From assembly GCF_039768865.1 (NCBI RefSeq), contig NZ_JBDMZQ010000059.1: a stretch of 46,771 bases of DNA; one strand, 5' to 3'. The notes under the pieces are model-generated. The model worked only from the letters and a program-made list of their open reading frames with translations, had not been told where the DNA came from and did no database searches. The translations under genes and the position numbers were made by a program. This document shows, one piece after another, positions 24,847 to 34,231 of the stretch. This DNA is from Wenyingzhuangia sp039768865 (GTDB lineage Bacteria > Bacteroidota > Bacteroidia > Flavobacteriales > Flavobacteriaceae). Position 1 is the first letter of the stretch. Each line of letters begins with the position of its first letter.

Positions 24847-25968
24847 ATGAGAAAAGCAATAAAAATCGTTATCATTTTACTACTACTCGTCGCGTTTATC
24901 TTTGTCATTAAATTTTTTATTGATAAAAACAGTAGCTCTCCAATTGAATTTAAAACAGAACTACCCTTTATCACCAATATTGAAAAAAAATCTATAGCCA
25001 CAGGAACAGTAATCCCTGAAGATGAGGTAGAAATTAAGCCTCAGATTTCAGGTATTATTGAACACATTTTTGTGGAAGAGGGTAAATATGTTGAAAAGGG
25101 GGATTTGATCGCCAAAATCAAAGTTGTTCCAAACGAACAAGCACTAAATAGTGCAAATGGTAGGGTTATCAATGCACAACTTTCTTACGACAATATTGCA
25201 CAAGAATACGATAGAAGTAAACAATTGTTTAACAAAGGAGTTATCGCTATCCAGGAATTTAATGCTGCTCAGCTTAAATACGATCAAGCCAAACAAGATA
25301 TTGTAAATGCAAAAAAAGATTACCGTATCATTAAACTAGGTTCAGCCAATGGCTCATCTTCCGCAAATACCAATATCAGAGCAACGATTTCTGGAACTAT
25401 ATTAGAAATTCCAGTCAAAGAGGGTGACCAAGTAATAGAAAGTAATAATTTTAATGCAGGTACAACAATTGCTTTTATCGCAGATTTAAAGAAAATGATT
25501 TTTGAAGGTAAGGTTGATGAAACCGAAGTAGGAAAACTAAAAGAAAACACAACTTTAGAAGTAACCATTGGCGCTATCGATTTTCAAAAATTCAAAGCGA
25601 ACCTAACCTTTATTGCACCTAAAGGAGTGGACGAACAAGGCGCAGTTTTATTTAAAATTAAAGCAAGTCTAGAAATGATAAACAATGTAAACATCAGAGC
25701 CGGTTATAGCGCTAATGCAGCTTTGATCCTTGAAAAGAAAACAAATATACTTGCAATCAAAGAAGCTTTAGTACAATATGATAGAAAAACTGAACAACCC
25801 TATGTAGAAGTTGAAAAAACACCTCAAGAATTTGAAAGAAGGGAAATAAAACTAGGGATCTCTGATGGTATTAATGTAGAAATCATAGAAGGTCTAATAG
25901 AAAACGAAAAGATTAAAGTTTGGAATCAAGTATCGGCAGAAAAAGATAAATACAAAAAGAAAAAATAA
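24847..25968 (+). CDS. Efflux periplasmic adaptor (HlyD/MacA-like membrane-fusion protein)
   Basis: This adaptor links the inner-membrane permeases with the TolC-like channel. One N-terminal anchor helix (about 5-25) is followed by the first half of a biotinyl-lipoyl-like domain (VEIKPQISGIIEHIFVEEGKYVEKGDLIAKI), a helical hairpin through LSYDNIAQEYDRSKQLFNKGVIAIQEFNAAQLKYDQAKQ, the second lipoyl half, and beta-barrel and membrane-proximal domains to 373 residues. The short hairpin fits MacA-type adaptors. It lies 23 bp after the second permease and 5 bp before the TolC gene. Confidence 0.93.
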   Translation: MRKAIKIVIILLLLVAFIFVIKFFIDKNSSSPIEFKTELPFITNIEKKSIATGTVIPEDEVEIKPQISGIIEHIFVEEGKYVEKGDLIAKIKVVPNEQALNSANGRVINAQLSYDNIAQEYDRSKQLFNKGVIAIQEFNAAQLKYDQAKQDIVNAKKDYRIIKLGSANGSSSANTNIRATISGTILEIPVKEGDQVIESNNFNAGTTIAFIADLKKMIFEGKVDETEVGKLKENTTLEVTIGAIDFQKFKANLTFIAPKGVDEQGAVLFKIKASLEMINNVNIRAGYSANAALILEKKTNILAIKEALVQYDRKTEQPYVEVEKTPQEFERREIKLGISDGINVEIIEGLIENEKIKVWNQVSAEKDKYKKKK

Positions 25969-25973
25969 AAAAG

Positions 25974-27299
25974 ATGAAAACAAAAATTTTACTAAGTATC
26001 TTTTTGTGTAACTACATCTTGTCAATTGCCCAAACAAAAAAATGGACAATTGAAGAATGTGTAGCTTATGCCATTGAAAACAACATCACAGTTAAACAAT
26101 CGAAATTAGCTATCGAAAATGCAAAAATTGAGGTTTCAACAGCCAAAGCTAATTTTTTACCAAACTTAAATACACGCTTAAACCATTCTTGGAGAAGTGG
26201 ACTGAATACAGATCCAATCACGAACAACAACGTTATAGCCATTACTCAAAACACCGGCTTTGGAGTGAGTTCGGATGTTACATTATACAACGGACTAAGA
26301 AACATTAGAGAACTGCGCAGATCAAAACTAAATTTATTGTCTAACCAATATCAATTAGCTGATATGACAGACAATATTTCATTAAATGTTTGCAATGCTT
26401 TCCTACAAATATTATTCAATAAAGAGTCCCTTAAAGCTCTAAACACACAACTTGATCTGACCTTGAATCAAATAGAGAGAACAGCACAATTGGTACAGGC
26501 AGGAACTAAACCAGCAGGTGATCTTTTAGAAATAAAAGCAACCTCCGCTGAGCAACAAAAAGCAGTTATCGATATGGAAAACAATATCTTAATTGCAAAG
26601 CTATCTCTCTTAAACTTACTGGTTTTAGAGGACATAGAGAATTTCGATATTGTTGAGGACTCCTACGAATTACTTCCTTCTGACATTGCCTCTAAAAATG
26701 CTAATGACATTTATAACAAATCCTTGGCCATTAGGAATGAAATAAAAAAAACTAAACTCGCTGTTGAAATTGCTGAAAATGATATCAGAATAGCAAAAGG
26801 TGCTTACCAACCTACCTTAAATGCATCTTATGGTTTCAATACTAATTACTTCACTTCGGAATTGTTTAATTCTCCAAATTTTAACAACCAAATAAACGAT
26901 AACAAAGGGTATTCGTTTGGATTAAATTTAAACATTCCCATATTCAATAGACTACAAATAAAAAACTCGGTAAAAAAATCAAAACTACAACTAGAGCAAG
27001 CTAAACTTAATTTCGAACAATCAAAATTTGATCTAAGAGACAAAGTATACCAAGCATTTAACGATACAAAAGGTGCTCTAAAAAACTATGAAGCAAGCCT
27101 AAAAGCCTTAGAAGCAAGAAGTCTAGCTTACAAATATGCGACAGAAAGATTTAATTTAGGTATTTTAGATGCTTTCACATTCAACCAAAATAAAACAAGC
27201 TACATAAATTCAGAAACCGATGTAATTAAAGCAAAATATGACTATATATTTAAGCTTAAAGTTCTAGAATTCTATTTCGGAATACCAATCAACTTGTGA
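25974..27299 (+). CDS. TolC-family outer-membrane efflux protein
   Basis: The 441 residues carry a signal peptide (first about 19 residues, ending LSIAQ) and the two outer-membrane-factor repeats with long coiled-coil segments, for example AIENNITVKQSKLAIENAKIEV near the N-terminus and LKNYEASLKALEARSLAYKYATERFNLG near the C-terminus. The standard starting motif WTIEECVAYAIENN is present. It completes an ATPase-permease-permease-adaptor-channel operon. No hairpin terminator is obvious in the 39 bp before the convergent DUF1456 gene. Confidence 0.93.
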   Translation: MKTKILLSIFLCNYILSIAQTKKWTIEECVAYAIENNITVKQSKLAIENAKIEVSTAKANFLPNLNTRLNHSWRSGLNTDPITNNNVIAITQNTGFGVSSDVTLYNGLRNIRELRRSKLNLLSNQYQLADMTDNISLNVCNAFLQILFNKESLKALNTQLDLTLNQIERTAQLVQAGTKPAGDLLEIKATSAEQQKAVIDMENNILIAKLSLLNLLVLEDIENFDIVEDSYELLPSDIASKNANDIYNKSLAIRNEIKKTKLAVEIAENDIRIAKGAYQPTLNASYGFNTNYFTSELFNSPNFNNQINDNKGYSFGLNLNIPIFNRLQIKNSVKKSKLQLEQAKLNFEQSKFDLRDKVYQAFNDTKGALKNYEASLKALEARSLAYKYATERFNLGILDAFTFNQNKTSYINSETDVIKAKYDYIFKLKVLEFYFGIPINL

Positions 27300-27338
27300 C
27301 TATTTTAGTTGTCAACACAGTGATACTTGACCACAAAA

Positions 27339-27812
27339 CTATTTGCCTTTATTTTCTTGATGCTTTAAAAATAGAGCGTTTAAAAAATTTCGTAATACTT
27401 GATCTTGACATTTCTTATAATGTTGATGGGTGGGCTTTCTAAAAAAAGCAGATAATTCTGATTTACCAAAATTAAAGCCTGCTAATTTTAACAACTCTAA
27501 GATATCTGTATCTTTGAGATTGAGAGCAATTCTCAATTTTCTAAAAATAATATTGTTATCAAGTTCCTTTTCCGCGACAGGAATTTTGCCATCTTTTTTT
27601 CCCCTATTTTCAACAATCATACCGTTTAAAAAACTAGCAAATTGAAAATCTGTAAGAGAGGTGTTTTCTTTTTCATCTGTATCTTTCTCCAAATACTTAG
27701 ATATGTCAACTCTATCTACTTTGACACCAACTTGAGCAAACAAAAGAATTATTTTTTCTGGATTATAATTAAAAGCATATTTTAACCTTCTAAACACATC
27801 ATTATTTGTCAT
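27339..27812 (-). CDS. DUF1456 family protein (YehS-like)
   Basis: The 157 residues contain two copies of the DUF1456 unit: NNDVFRRLKYAFNYNPEKIILLF (about 3-25) and DNNIIFRKLRIALNLKDTDILELL (about 85-108), each followed by a short helical stretch ending in a conserved FL.G or FLNAL segment. It is cytoplasmic and its function is unknown; E. coli YehS is the reference member. The ATG overlaps the stop of the upstream flavoprotein gene (ATGA), so it is the last gene of the mnmA operon. Confidence 0.9.
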   Translation of the reverse strand: MTNNDVFRRLKYAFNYNPEKIILLFAQVGVKVDRVDISKYLEKDTDEKENTSLTDFQFASFLNGMIVENRGKKDGKIPVAEKELDNNIIFRKLRIALNLKDTDILELLKLAGFNFGKSELSAFFRKPTHQHYKKCQDQVLRNFLNALFLKHQENKGK

Positions 27813-28756
27813 CTTATTTGGCTTAAGTTTTGTTTTACAGTATTATACTCTGATATCATTTCATTCATTAGTTCAGAAACAGGCTTCACCTGCTTGATCA
27901 AACCTGCTATCTGCCCTATTTCTAATTTTCCTTCTAAAATATCTCCTTCAAAAATACCTGTTTTTAGTTTAGCTTGATCATAAAAGATCTTTAAAGCTTC
28001 TATTGAAGGGTGGGTTTTATAAAATTCTATTAATTTTTGGTAATAATTGTTTTTGACAATCCTAACGGGCGCCAATTCTTTAAAAGTCAATTGAGTGTCA
28101 CCATCTTGTAATTCTGTGATTAAATTCTTGAAGCTAGTATGGGCTGAAGATTCTTTACTCACTGCAAATCTACTCCCGATTTGAACACCATCTGCACCTA
28201 AAATTTCAGCGGCTAAAATTCCTCTTCCACTTGCAATTCCTCCAGCAGATATCAATGGAATAGACAAATGTTCTTTTACCATCGGTGTCAACGCAAAAGT
28301 GGTGGTCTCTTCTCGACCATTGTGCCCACCTGCTTCAAAACCTTCTGCAACTACGGCATCTACTCCTGCCCTTTCAGCCTTTATTGCAAATTTTATACTA
28401 CTCACTACATGTACAACTTTAATCCCATGAGCTTTTAATTTTGAGGTCCAAGTATTAGGGTTTCCCGCTGAAGTAAATACAATTTTTACCCCTTCTTCTA
28501 TGACTATGTCTACCATTTTATCGATATCCGGATAAATCAAAGGCAGATTTACACCAAAAGGTCTATGGGTTGCTTTTTTACATTTTTGAATATGAGTTCT
28601 AAACACTTCGGGATACATTGAACCCGCACCAATTAAACCTAAACCTCCTGCATTACTAACAGCAGCAGCAAGCTTATAACCACTAACCCAAACCATTCCT
28701 CCTTGAATTATTGAGTAATCAATATTGAATAACCTAGTAATTTTATTATTTGTCAT
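27809..28756 (-). CDS. Nitronate monooxygenase-like FMN protein (NPD family)
   Basis: This TIM-barrel flavoprotein of the 2-nitropropane dioxygenase/nitronate monooxygenase superfamily has 315 residues. Visible motifs are IIQGGMVWVSGYKLAAAVSNAGGLG at the N-terminus (FMN contact), VEGFEAGGHNG-type AEGFEAGGHNGREE with the histidine general-base candidate, ISAGGIASGRGILAAEILGADGVQIGSRF for phosphate binding. The same fold covers enoyl-ACP reductase FabK, so the real substrate is open. I use the ATG at 28756, which shares its A with the preceding TGA stop (TGATG), not the TTG one codon earlier. It ends in an ATGA overlap with the DUF1456 gene. Confidence 0.88.
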   Translation of the reverse strand: MTNNKITRLFNIDYSIIQGGMVWVSGYKLAAAVSNAGGLGLIGAGSMYPEVFRTHIQKCKKATHRPFGVNLPLIYPDIDKMVDIVIEEGVKIVFTSAGNPNTWTSKLKAHGIKVVHVVSSIKFAIKAERAGVDAVVAEGFEAGGHNGREETTTFALTPMVKEHLSIPLISAGGIASGRGILAAEILGADGVQIGSRFAVSKESSAHTSFKNLITELQDGDTQLTFKELAPVRIVKNNYYQKLIEFYKTHPSIEALKIFYDQAKLKTGIFEGDILEGKLEIGQIAGLIKQVKPVSELMNEMISEYNTVKQNLSQIR

Positions 28757-30390
28757 CAATTCATCTTATAAAAAGTCATCAATTCATTTTTGTTTTTATA
28801 GCTATAACGCAAATAGTATAGCCCTTGAGCAACATCTGTAAATTTAATATCACAATCAAATTCAGTAACGAATTTTCGCTTTAAAATAACACCAGCTACT
28901 GAAAAGACTTGGACATCCAAAGCTTCTACGATTGGTTCGTTAAATTGAAATCTAAGGGTTTTTATATCGTTCAAAAAGGAAATCGAAAAAGGAGATAATT
29001 TGATTTCTCTAGATACTGGAAGTTCTGTGATCAAATGGGTTAAATTTAAAAGTCCGTACCCCCCTTGTTGTGTTGGGTTCATAAATAAATTGGAATTTTG
29101 AATAATTAAATCTCTGATCTCTAAACTTGACTTTTCTGGATAAAACTCCCACAAACAAGCCACAGCTCCTGCGATGATGGGTCCTGAAAAAGAAGTACCG
29201 TTTGAGGTTTTTACGATATTATCACTATCAACAATTTTAACATCACCTCCTTGAGCCAGAGTTTCTGGTTTAACTCTTTGATCAGACGAAGGACCATAAG
29301 AAGAAAAAGAGGTCATGGATCTGTCAATATTGACTGCACCTACGGCAACGATATTTTTGGCATCAGAGGGTGCAGTAAGATATTGCCAAGCATCATTTCC
29401 TGAATTCCCGATTGAATTTACAACGACTATCCCTTTCTGCGCTGCAATATTAGCTCCACGAGTTATAAATGTCGTCTTCCCATCCATATCTGCATAGGTG
29501 TAATTATACCTAGCATCATCAAATTCACTATACCCCAATGAAGTATTTAAAATATCCACCCCCAAACTATCTGCTCTTTCAGCTGCCTGCACCCACAGAC
29601 TTTCCTCTAATGGAGATTCATTTGAAACCTCTTCGGTAATAAATAAATAAAAACTTGATTTGGGAGCCGTCCCAACAAATTCATCTTCCTTGATAGCCGC
29701 TATGGTTGACAATACGTGGGTTCCATGGGAGGTTCCTGTATCTTGGTAATACTGTCCAGATGAAGTCACAAAATCATAGCCTCCAAGTATCTCACCATTG
29801 CTCACCTCACCATCAAATAAATGACTAAAAGCTCCAGCGGTATCTACACCATAAAACCCGGCATCAATAATAGCGATTTGTTTTCCTAAACCCTCATAAC
29901 CCGCAGTATGGAAAGAATCAACACCAATCATTTTTACCTGGTTCTCTGCTTCTCCGTATTCGAGATTTTGTAAAGAAGCAAACTTACTTGACTTTATTAT
30001 TTTACTTGAGGATAAAATGGGTGACCGAGGACTTGCCGAGTTTTTATTCGCAAACTGAATACGGTCTACTGACGCTAAGTCTATCAGTTGTTCAATAGCT
30101 GCTTGATTCCCCATGACATGAACAGCATTTAACCATCTAGACCTTGCTTTTAAAACAATTCCTTGAGAACTTCTAACAGCCGTAACATAACTATGCTCAA
30201 CAGGAACATCTTGAATATTAACTTCAATATTTTGAAGACTCCTTCTGTCTAAAGCTCTTTGAGTTAACATAGAAATTGGAGCATTAAGATAACTTTCAGC
30301 ACTAGGTTTGTCTTTAAAATAAACCCATGCGTGTTCTTGAGCTTGAAACAGACTTGAATATAATAACATCAGAAAAACAAACTTTCTCAT
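28756..30390 (-). CDS. Secreted S8-family serine protease (subtilase) with C-terminal sorting-like domain
   Basis: The protein has 544 residues from the chosen ATG at 30390; an earlier in-frame TTG would add seven charged residues before the signal peptide. The signal peptide is MRKFVFLMLLYSSLFQAQ. After a propeptide-like region (about 20-165) the catalytic triad is visible: D176 in AIIDAGFYG, H222 in GTSHGTHV, and S400 in NGTSFSGP, with the oxyanion Asn in NSIGNSG. The last about 80 residues form a beta-rich tail with GVILKRKF and GLYYLRYSYKN that resembles a type IX secretion sorting domain, though the final residues are divergent. It starts 22 bp after mnmA on the same strand. Confidence 0.9.
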   Translation of the reverse strand: MRKFVFLMLLYSSLFQAQEHAWVYFKDKPSAESYLNAPISMLTQRALDRRSLQNIEVNIQDVPVEHSYVTAVRSSQGIVLKARSRWLNAVHVMGNQAAIEQLIDLASVDRIQFANKNSASPRSPILSSSKIIKSSKFASLQNLEYGEAENQVKMIGVDSFHTAGYEGLGKQIAIIDAGFYGVDTAGAFSHLFDGEVSNGEILGGYDFVTSSGQYYQDTGTSHGTHVLSTIAAIKEDEFVGTAPKSSFYLFITEEVSNESPLEESLWVQAAERADSLGVDILNTSLGYSEFDDARYNYTYADMDGKTTFITRGANIAAQKGIVVVNSIGNSGNDAWQYLTAPSDAKNIVAVGAVNIDRSMTSFSSYGPSSDQRVKPETLAQGGDVKIVDSDNIVKTSNGTSFSGPIIAGAVACLWEFYPEKSSLEIRDLIIQNSNLFMNPTQQGGYGLLNLTHLITELPVSREIKLSPFSISFLNDIKTLRFQFNEPIVEALDVQVFSVAGVILKRKFVTEFDCDIKFTDVAQGLYYLRYSYKNKNELMTFYKMN

Positions 30391-30412
30391 CTCATGCTTC
30401 TTTTGAACCAAG

Positions 30413-31603
30413 TTAGGAAATTATTCCTGAACCTAAAAGCTCATCATTTGTATGCCAAGCAACAAACTGACCTTCTTGAATAGCGGACTGTGGATGATCA
30501 AACTCAACATACATTCCACTGGCAACTTGGTAAAGTGTGGCTTTCTGTAGTGGCTGACGGTAACGGATTCTTGCCATTACCTCCATCGAACCTCCAACTT
30601 TTAATGTCAAGTCTTCCCGTATCCAGTGTGTTTCTTGGTTGTTAACAAATAAGACTTTTCTGTACAATCCTGGATGACTTTTACCTTCTCCTGAATAAAT
30701 CACATTTTCTTTTACATCGGTTTCAATCACAAACAAGGGCTCTTGAGTTCCGCCAACAGCTAATCCTTTACGCTGTCCTTTTGTAAAATAATGGGCTCCT
30801 TGGTGCTTTCCAACTTTTTTTCCGTCAGATATAGTATAAGAATATTTTTGACTATAAAAAGCCAACTCTTCCTCCTTGTTTTTAAAAGTAGGGACGCTCC
30901 TCGTGTACCCTTCAAACGTATTGGGAATCTGAACAATCTCCCCTTCTTTGGGTTGTAGTTTTTGCTGTAAAAATTCAGGTAAACGGACTTTCCCAATAAA
31001 ACAAAGACCTTGGGAATCTTTTTTATCTGCGGTGACCAAACCTATTTCCTTGGCCATCTCTCTTACTTCTGGTTTCGTCAATTCACCAATTGGAAACAGA
31101 GCTTTGGATAGTTGTTGTTGTGACAATTGACATAGAAAATAGGATTGATCCTTGTTGTTATCAATTCCTGATTTTAACTTATATGTTGATTTACCCTGAG
31201 AATCTTGGATAACTCCTTTGCGACAATAATGCCCCGTCGCTACATAATCTGCTCCTAAATCCAATGCGATATTCATAAAAACATCAAATTTAATCTCACG
31301 ATTACACAATACATCTGGATTTGGTGTTCTTCCCAATTCATATTCCTCAAACATATAATCAACAATACGCTCTTGATACGCTTGGCTCAAATCTACCACC
31401 TGAAAAGGTATATCTAACTTTTCTGCAACCAACATGGCATCATTACTATCTTCCAACCAAGGGCATTCATTAGAAATGGTTACAGAATCATCATGCCAGT
31501 TTTTCATAAACAATCCAATTACTTCGTACCCCTGTTGCTTTAATAAATAAGCTGTCACACTACTATCTACTCCGCCTGAAAGTCCAACTACTACACGTTT
31601 CAT
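30413..31603 (-). CDS. mnmA: tRNA-specific 2-thiouridylase MnmA
   Basis: MnmA installs the 2-thio group on wobble uridine 34 of Lys, Glu and Gln tRNAs using ATP and a persulfide relay. From MKRVVVGLSGGVDSS the protein is 396 residues, with the PP-loop at SGGVDSS, the nucleophile C100 in GRTPNPDVLCNREIKF, the ATGHYCRK motif, and the persulfide-carrying C201 in SQGLCFIGK. An upstream extension in the same frame (to 31657) would cross the TATCTTTG promoter element and is not used. It heads an operon with a secreted subtilase, an NPD flavoprotein and DUF1456. Confidence 0.96.
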   Translation of the reverse strand: MKRVVVGLSGGVDSSVTAYLLKQQGYEVIGLFMKNWHDDSVTISNECPWLEDSNDAMLVAEKLDIPFQVVDLSQAYQERIVDYMFEEYELGRTPNPDVLCNREIKFDVFMNIALDLGADYVATGHYCRKGVIQDSQGKSTYKLKSGIDNNKDQSYFLCQLSQQQLSKALFPIGELTKPEVREMAKEIGLVTADKKDSQGLCFIGKVRLPEFLQQKLQPKEGEIVQIPNTFEGYTRSVPTFKNKEEELAFYSQKYSYTISDGKKVGKHQGAHYFTKGQRKGLAVGGTQEPLFVIETDVKENVIYSGEGKSHPGLYRKVLFVNNQETHWIREDLTLKVGGSMEVMARIRYRQPLQKATLYQVASGMYVEFDHPQSAIQEGQFVAWHTNDELLGSGIIS

Positions 31604-31622
31604 ATTCAAATTATTGTGGTTG

Positions 31623-31630
31623 CAAAGATA
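31623..31630 (-). promoter_or_regulatory. Candidate -7 promoter element of the mnmA operon
   Basis: TATCTTTG on the minus strand, 19 bp before the chosen mnmA ATG. It supports that start over the longer reading frame that begins upstream of it. Confidence 0.55.
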
Positions 31631-31706
31631 ATACAAAAATAAGAGTTTAGGTTGCATTTATAAGCTAAGAACTGAAGGAAACTATCTCACATCTCTCACG
31701 AACTTA

Positions 31707-32720
31707 TTACTTGTTTTCTTTACTACTTGGTTGATGCTTCTTTTTTATGTTCGCAAGAATTTCTTCATCTGACAACTTGCTTTTATGGACAGTATTTTTT
31801 TTTCTTTTCGCATTGATGTTTTTCATGATGGCAACATCGGTAAGTTTTCCTTTTTTCTGTTTGGCTTCTTTTGCTTGTCTACTTTTTAAAGCGTCCGCTT
31901 CAGCAAGTTTTTTTACTTCTTTAATCTTCGCTTCCATCTTAAAAGCAATATTTTCTAGTATTTTCTTATCCTTGTCTACGGAATATTCTATTTTCACTAA
32001 TTCCTTTCCTGATAGGGTATCGCTATTCTCAAGGTCCAAAGCGTATCTCTTTTTCTTAACATTTTCTTTTGTTCCCATATACCTACCCTTGTAATAAAAA
32101 TCCCAGGGATCTACTTTATGGTCTTTATAGTACAAACCGGTCTCTTTGAGGTTACCATTGACTTCAAAAAACTTAGTACGTCCGTGGAGCAAACCACCTT
32201 TATAGGTCATTTCATTTAGCTTAACACCATCTTTAGAAAATCTTGATGTTATTCCCTCCAACGTATTGTTTTTGTAGTTGCTCAATTCTGCTACATGACC
32301 ATTCTCATAAAAAACTGTACGCTTTCCATTGAGTTGATCATGAAGATACTGTTCTATCAAAATAAGGTTTTCTCGGTGATCGTAGTACTTCCAGACTCCT
32401 GTCCTTTTTTTTCCTATCAGGACCCCTTCAGTTTTTATCTTTCCATAGATATCATAGAAAACAACAGATGCTTTGTTGGTCAATTTGTCAAAATTCTTTT
32501 TAATGGATGGGAAATTGTTAATGAATTTATTTTGATAGAAAAAAAACACCCCAACTTCTTTTCCATGATCAAAAGTTCCTGTGTACCTAACTCTACCTGA
32601 ATCATATCTTTTTTCCCAAAAGCCATGTCTGTTGCCCTGGGTATCGAACCTATTAATTTCTTGAGCTCTCACAAAAAATGAAATAAGAAAAAACAAAAAG
32701 AACATCTTATTACTACGCAT
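31707..32720 (-). CDS. Exported MORN/YwqK-like repeat protein
   Basis: The 337-residue product has a signal peptide (MFFLFFLISFFVRAQ, after a short leader MRSNK). From about residue 25 to 215 it has repeated units of the form G-x-W-x-x-Y-x-x-G and LxGxTxFYxxNG, for example GFWEKRYDSGRVRYTGTF, GVWKYYDHRENLILIEQY and GRTKFFEVNGNLKETGLY, the pattern called toxin-antitoxin YwqK-like or MORN variant. The C-terminal third (about 245-337) is very Lys-rich with alternating Glu and Ala, likely helical. Despite the database label there is no toxin gene here; the function is unknown. It is monocistronic, read toward mnmA. Confidence 0.82.
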   Translation of the reverse strand: MRSNKMFFLFFLISFFVRAQEINRFDTQGNRHGFWEKRYDSGRVRYTGTFDHGKEVGVFFFYQNKFINNFPSIKKNFDKLTNKASVVFYDIYGKIKTEGVLIGKKRTGVWKYYDHRENLILIEQYLHDQLNGKRTVFYENGHVAELSNYKNNTLEGITSRFSKDGVKLNEMTYKGGLLHGRTKFFEVNGNLKETGLYYKDHKVDPWDFYYKGRYMGTKENVKKKRYALDLENSDTLSGKELVKIEYSVDKDKKILENIAFKMEAKIKEVKKLAEADALKSRQAKEAKQKKGKLTDVAIMKNINAKRKKNTVHKSKLSDEEILANIKKKHQPSSKENK

Positions 32721-32851
32721 AAAGCTAATTTTAAAAATTATAGAATTTTATTGTTGAGCCCTCTTTTGGATTTCAACGATCCTTAATAAATAGAAAAATA
32801 CAAAGTTTAAAGAATACAAAAAAACATCTTTTTACTTTTCTTAATTTGATG

Positions 32852-32859
32852 TACTTTTG
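32852..32859 (+). promoter_or_regulatory. Candidate -7 promoter element of purB
   Basis: TACTTTTG matches TAnnTTTG, 24 bp before the ATG at 32884. A possible in-frame TTG at 32857 lies inside this element and so cannot be the translation start. Confidence 0.55.
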
Positions 32860-32883
32860 TCCCTTAAACATATTTACAAAAAC

Positions 32884-34227
32884 ATGAGTTTATCACATTT
32901 AAATGCCATCTCTCCCATTGATGGAAGATATAGAGGAAAAGTAGAATCTTTAGCTGCTTATTATTCTGAAGAAGCATTAATCAAATACAGAGTAAAAGTC
33001 GAAATTGAGTATTTTATTGTGCTATGTGAAATCCCTTTACCTCAATTAGAAGATTTCAACACTTCATTGTTTGTAGAGTTAAGAAAGATTTATCAAGACT
33101 TCTCCCCTGGTGATGCTCAAAAAATTAAAGACATCGAAAAGGTTACCAACCACGATGTCAAAGCTGTTGAGTATTTTATCAAAGAGAAATTTGATAATTT
33201 AAACCTAGAGCCTTTTAAGGAATTCATCCATTTTGGTTTGACTTCCCAAGACATCAACAATACTGCCATACCATTATCTATCAAGGATATGTTTGATGAA
33301 GTTTACGATAACGAATTGGTGGTCCTAATCAACAAACTGGAAGAATTGGCCACTGAATGGAGTGATGTTTCTATGTTGGCTCGTACTCATGGACAACCTG
33401 CTTCTCCTACTCGCTTAGGAAAAGAAATCAGGGTATTTATTGAACGAATCAAACAACAAGTGACTTTACTAAAACAAGTCCCTCATGCTGCTAAATTTGG
33501 TGGAGCTACAGGAAATTTCAACGCACATCACGTTGCTTATCCAAATATTGATTGGAAATCCTTTGGAACTGATTTTGTAGAAAACAAATTAGGATTACAC
33601 CATTCTTTCCCAACCACACAAATTGAGCATTACGATCATATGGCTGCTATTTTCGATGCCGTAAAAAGAATCAATACAATTATTATTGATTTAGACAGAG
33701 ATATATGGACATATGTTTCTAATGACTACTTCAAACAAAAAATCAAAAAAGGTGAGGTGGGTTCTTCAGCAATGCCTCACAAAGTAAACCCTATTGATTT
33801 TGAGAACTCAGAAGGTAACCTTGGAATAGCAAATGCTATTTTTGAACACTTAGCCATAAAACTTCCTGTGTCTAGGTTACAACGTGATCTGACAGACTCC
33901 ACTGTGTTAAGAAATATAGGAGTTCCATTTGGACACACCTTGATTGGTTTTGCTTCTACCCTAAAAGGGCTGGAAAAATTATTGATCAATCGTGATGCTT
34001 TCGCTAGAGACCTAGAAAACAATTGGGCGGTGGTTGCAGAAGCCATTCAAACAATATTAAGAAGAGAAGCGTATCCTAATCCATACGAGGCTCTAAAAGG
34101 ACTGACACGTGTTAACGAAAAAATAACAGGTAATACGATTGCTAATTTTATTGACACGCTAGAAGTATCCGATGAAATCAAAGCAGAACTAAAAGTAATC
34201 ACCCCGAGCAACTATACTGGTATCTAA
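32884..34227 (+). CDS. purB: Adenylosuccinate lyase
   Basis: PurB catalyses two fumarate eliminations in purine synthesis: SAICAR to AICAR and adenylosuccinate to AMP. From the ATG at 32884 it has 447 residues, starting SLSHLNAISPIDGRYRGKVE. Hallmarks of the fumarase/aspartase superfamily are TSQDINNTA, ARTHGQPASPTRLGKE, and the mobile signature loop GSSAMPHKVNPIDFENSEGNLG with its catalytic serine. FGGATGNFNAH and RDLTDSTVLRNIG are also present. The sequence resembles the E. coli PurB branch. The lipoprotein gene follows five bases after its stop, so an operon with it and the M1 peptidase is likely. Confidence 0.96.
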   Translation: MSLSHLNAISPIDGRYRGKVESLAAYYSEEALIKYRVKVEIEYFIVLCEIPLPQLEDFNTSLFVELRKIYQDFSPGDAQKIKDIEKVTNHDVKAVEYFIKEKFDNLNLEPFKEFIHFGLTSQDINNTAIPLSIKDMFDEVYDNELVVLINKLEELATEWSDVSMLARTHGQPASPTRLGKEIRVFIERIKQQVTLLKQVPHAAKFGGATGNFNAHHVAYPNIDWKSFGTDFVENKLGLHHSFPTTQIEHYDHMAAIFDAVKRINTIIIDLDRDIWTYVSNDYFKQKIKKGEVGSSAMPHKVNPIDFENSEGNLGIANAIFEHLAIKLPVSRLQRDLTDSTVLRNIGVPFGHTLIGFASTLKGLEKLLINRDAFARDLENNWAVVAEAIQTILRREAYPNPYEALKGLTRVNEKITGNTIANFIDTLEVSDEIKAELKVITPSNYTGI

Positions 34228-34231
34228 ATTG

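Noticed and set aside
31707..32720. Toxin-antitoxin locus suggested by the YwqK-like repeats
   Set aside because: The protein has a signal peptide and there is no partner toxin gene; the label reflects only a shared repeat.
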